This document shows positions 63,291 to 64,000 of a DNA stretch of 64,000 nucleotides, piece by piece; the stretch's first letter is position 1; each line of letters begins with the position of its first letter. The position numbers and the translations under genes were made by a program. The notes under the pieces were generated by a model that saw only the letters and a program-made list of their open reading frames with translations, made no database searches and had not been told where the DNA came from. Origin of the DNA: CALKJU01 sp046349355 (GTDB taxonomy: Bacteria > Pseudomonadota > Alphaproteobacteria > Geminicoccales > Geminicoccaceae); assembly GCA_046349355.1 (NCBI GenBank), contig JAXMCM010000016.1:248001-312000 (forward strand), given 5' to 3'.

Positions 63291-64000
63291 CTATGGCGTG
63301 AACTGTTCCTTGAGGATGCGTTCCTCGAGATTGTGCTCCGGATCGAACAGCAGGCGCATCGACAGGTCCGGATCCTCCCAGATCTCGACGCGGACGACGT
63401 CGCGCACCTCGGTGTAGTCGGCGACGGCGCTGACCGGCCGCTTGCGGGGGTTCAGCACATCGATGACGAAGCGGGCGCGGCTCGGCAGCAGCGCCCCGCG
63501 CCAGCGGCGCGGCCGGAACGGGCTGATCGGCGTCAGCGCGAGCAGGTCCGAGCCCAGCGGGATGATCGGTCCGTGCGCCGACAGGTTGTAGGCGGTGCTG
63601 CCGGCCGGCGTGGCCACCAGCAGGCCGTCGCAGACCAGCTCCGGCAGCCGGCAGACGCCGTCGATCTCGATGCGCAGGGCGGCCGCCTGGCGGGTCTCGC
63701 GGAACACCGAGACCTCGTTGACGGCGAGCCCTTCACGGGTGCTCCCGTCGTCGAGGGTGGCGCGCATCCGCAGCGGGTGCAGGTCGACCTTGCTCGACCG
63801 CTCGATGCGGTCCAGCAGGTCGGCGGGACTGTAGACGTTCAGGAGAAAGCCGACGGTACCGAGGTTCATGCCGTAGATCGGCGTGCGCCGCTCGAGCGCG
63901 TCGTGCAAAGTCTCCAGCATGAAGCCGTCGCCGCCCAGCGCCACGATCACGTCCGCCTGGCGGCGCGGCACCGCCCCGTACTGGACCGACAGCTCGTCGC
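63291..64000 (-). CDS. nadK: NAD kinase (5' end outside window)
   Basis: The C-terminal 236 or so residues of a NAD kinase; the frame remains open to the window edge (reading ELSVQYGAVPRRQADVIVAL upstream of 63950), so the start lies beyond 64000. ALGGDGFMLETLHDAL has the GGDG motif, YGMNLGTVGFLLN follows, and AVNEVSVFR and CDGLLVATPAGSTAYNLSA are the other catalytic segments. It makes NADP from NAD. It runs in the same direction as the upstream hydrolase gene with a 23-bp gap. Confidence 0.96.
   Translation of the reverse strand, partial: DELSVQYGAVPRRQADVIVALGGDGFMLETLHDALERRTPIYGMNLGTVGFLLNVYSPADLLDRIERSSKVDLHPLRMRATLDDGSTREGLAVNEVSVFRETRQAAALRIEIDGVCRLPELVCDGLLVATPAGSTAYNLSAHGPIIPLGSDLLALTPISPFRPRRWRGALLPSRARFVIDVLNPRKRPVSAVADYTEVRDVVRVEIWEDPDLSMRLLFDPEHNLEERILKEQFTP

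Overview
The window is very GC-rich, gene-dense chromosomal DNA from an alphaproteobacterium, most likely of the Rhodospirillales/Azospirillales kind. The evidence is MucR/Ros regulators, a zapA gene preceded by a coiled-coil partner, an RpoH with the usual RpoH box, a UvrA of the alphaproteobacterial type divergent from ssb, a GatCAB operon, and frequent ATGA/GTGA start-stop overlaps. It has three tRNA genes (Glu-CTC, Ser-TGA, Val-GAC), no rRNA, no CRISPR array and no recognisable insertion sequence.

Layout. Bases 1-7400: two choline-kinase-like phosphotransferases, a phytanoyl-CoA-dioxygenase/HEAT fusion, a CPA1 Na+/H+ antiporter, an NTF2-like protein, an unusual pyruvate-kinase-like protein and a Phd/VapC-type toxin-antitoxin pair. 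7400-22500: core functions (uvrA, ssb, zapA, hisC, a livGFHM transporter without its binding protein, rpoH, rluD-like gene, RNA methyltransferase, tRNA-Glu). 22800-27240: a 1,470-residue RTX/cadherin/FG-GAP protein, probably secreted. 27230-32400: an EamA transporter, a tartrate-dehydrogenase-like enzyme, and a two-gene operon of a carnitine/choline acyltransferase homologue and an MFS exporter. 32968-35073: two Ros/MucR regulators around tRNA-Ser. 35196-45060: a compact phage-derived module. 45287-54100: a sugar-type ABC transporter with a cyclase, two SDRs and an aldose-epimerase-like gene, plus small exported and regulatory proteins. 54398-64000: tRNA-Val, an N-formylglutamate amidohydrolase, a frame-disrupted lytic transglycosylase, an aminotransferase, DUF192, gatCAB, ruvX, apt, an alpha/beta hydrolase and nadK (cut by the window end).

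The most interesting region is 35196-45060. Ten minus-strand genes encode a T7/BPP-1-like (podovirus-type) head-neck set: portal, Bbp19-like protein, scaffold, major capsid protein, two tail-tube proteins, an internal-protein-like gene and the large terminase. No integrase, replication, lysis or tail-fibre gene is visible. A 147-aa minus-strand gene diverges from a repressor of the S24/LexA fold that lacks both catalytic residues. A 15-bp identical promoter/operator block lies before the portal gene and again in the middle of the operon, and related TTCCTA elements flank the repressor start. This points to a controlled, possibly domesticated particle-producing locus, although a simple prophage remnant cannot be excluded from sequence alone.

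Several start codons were set from Shine-Dalgarno matches and start-stop overlaps rather than taken as the longest frame. Family names rest on motif recognition by eye; no database search was possible.
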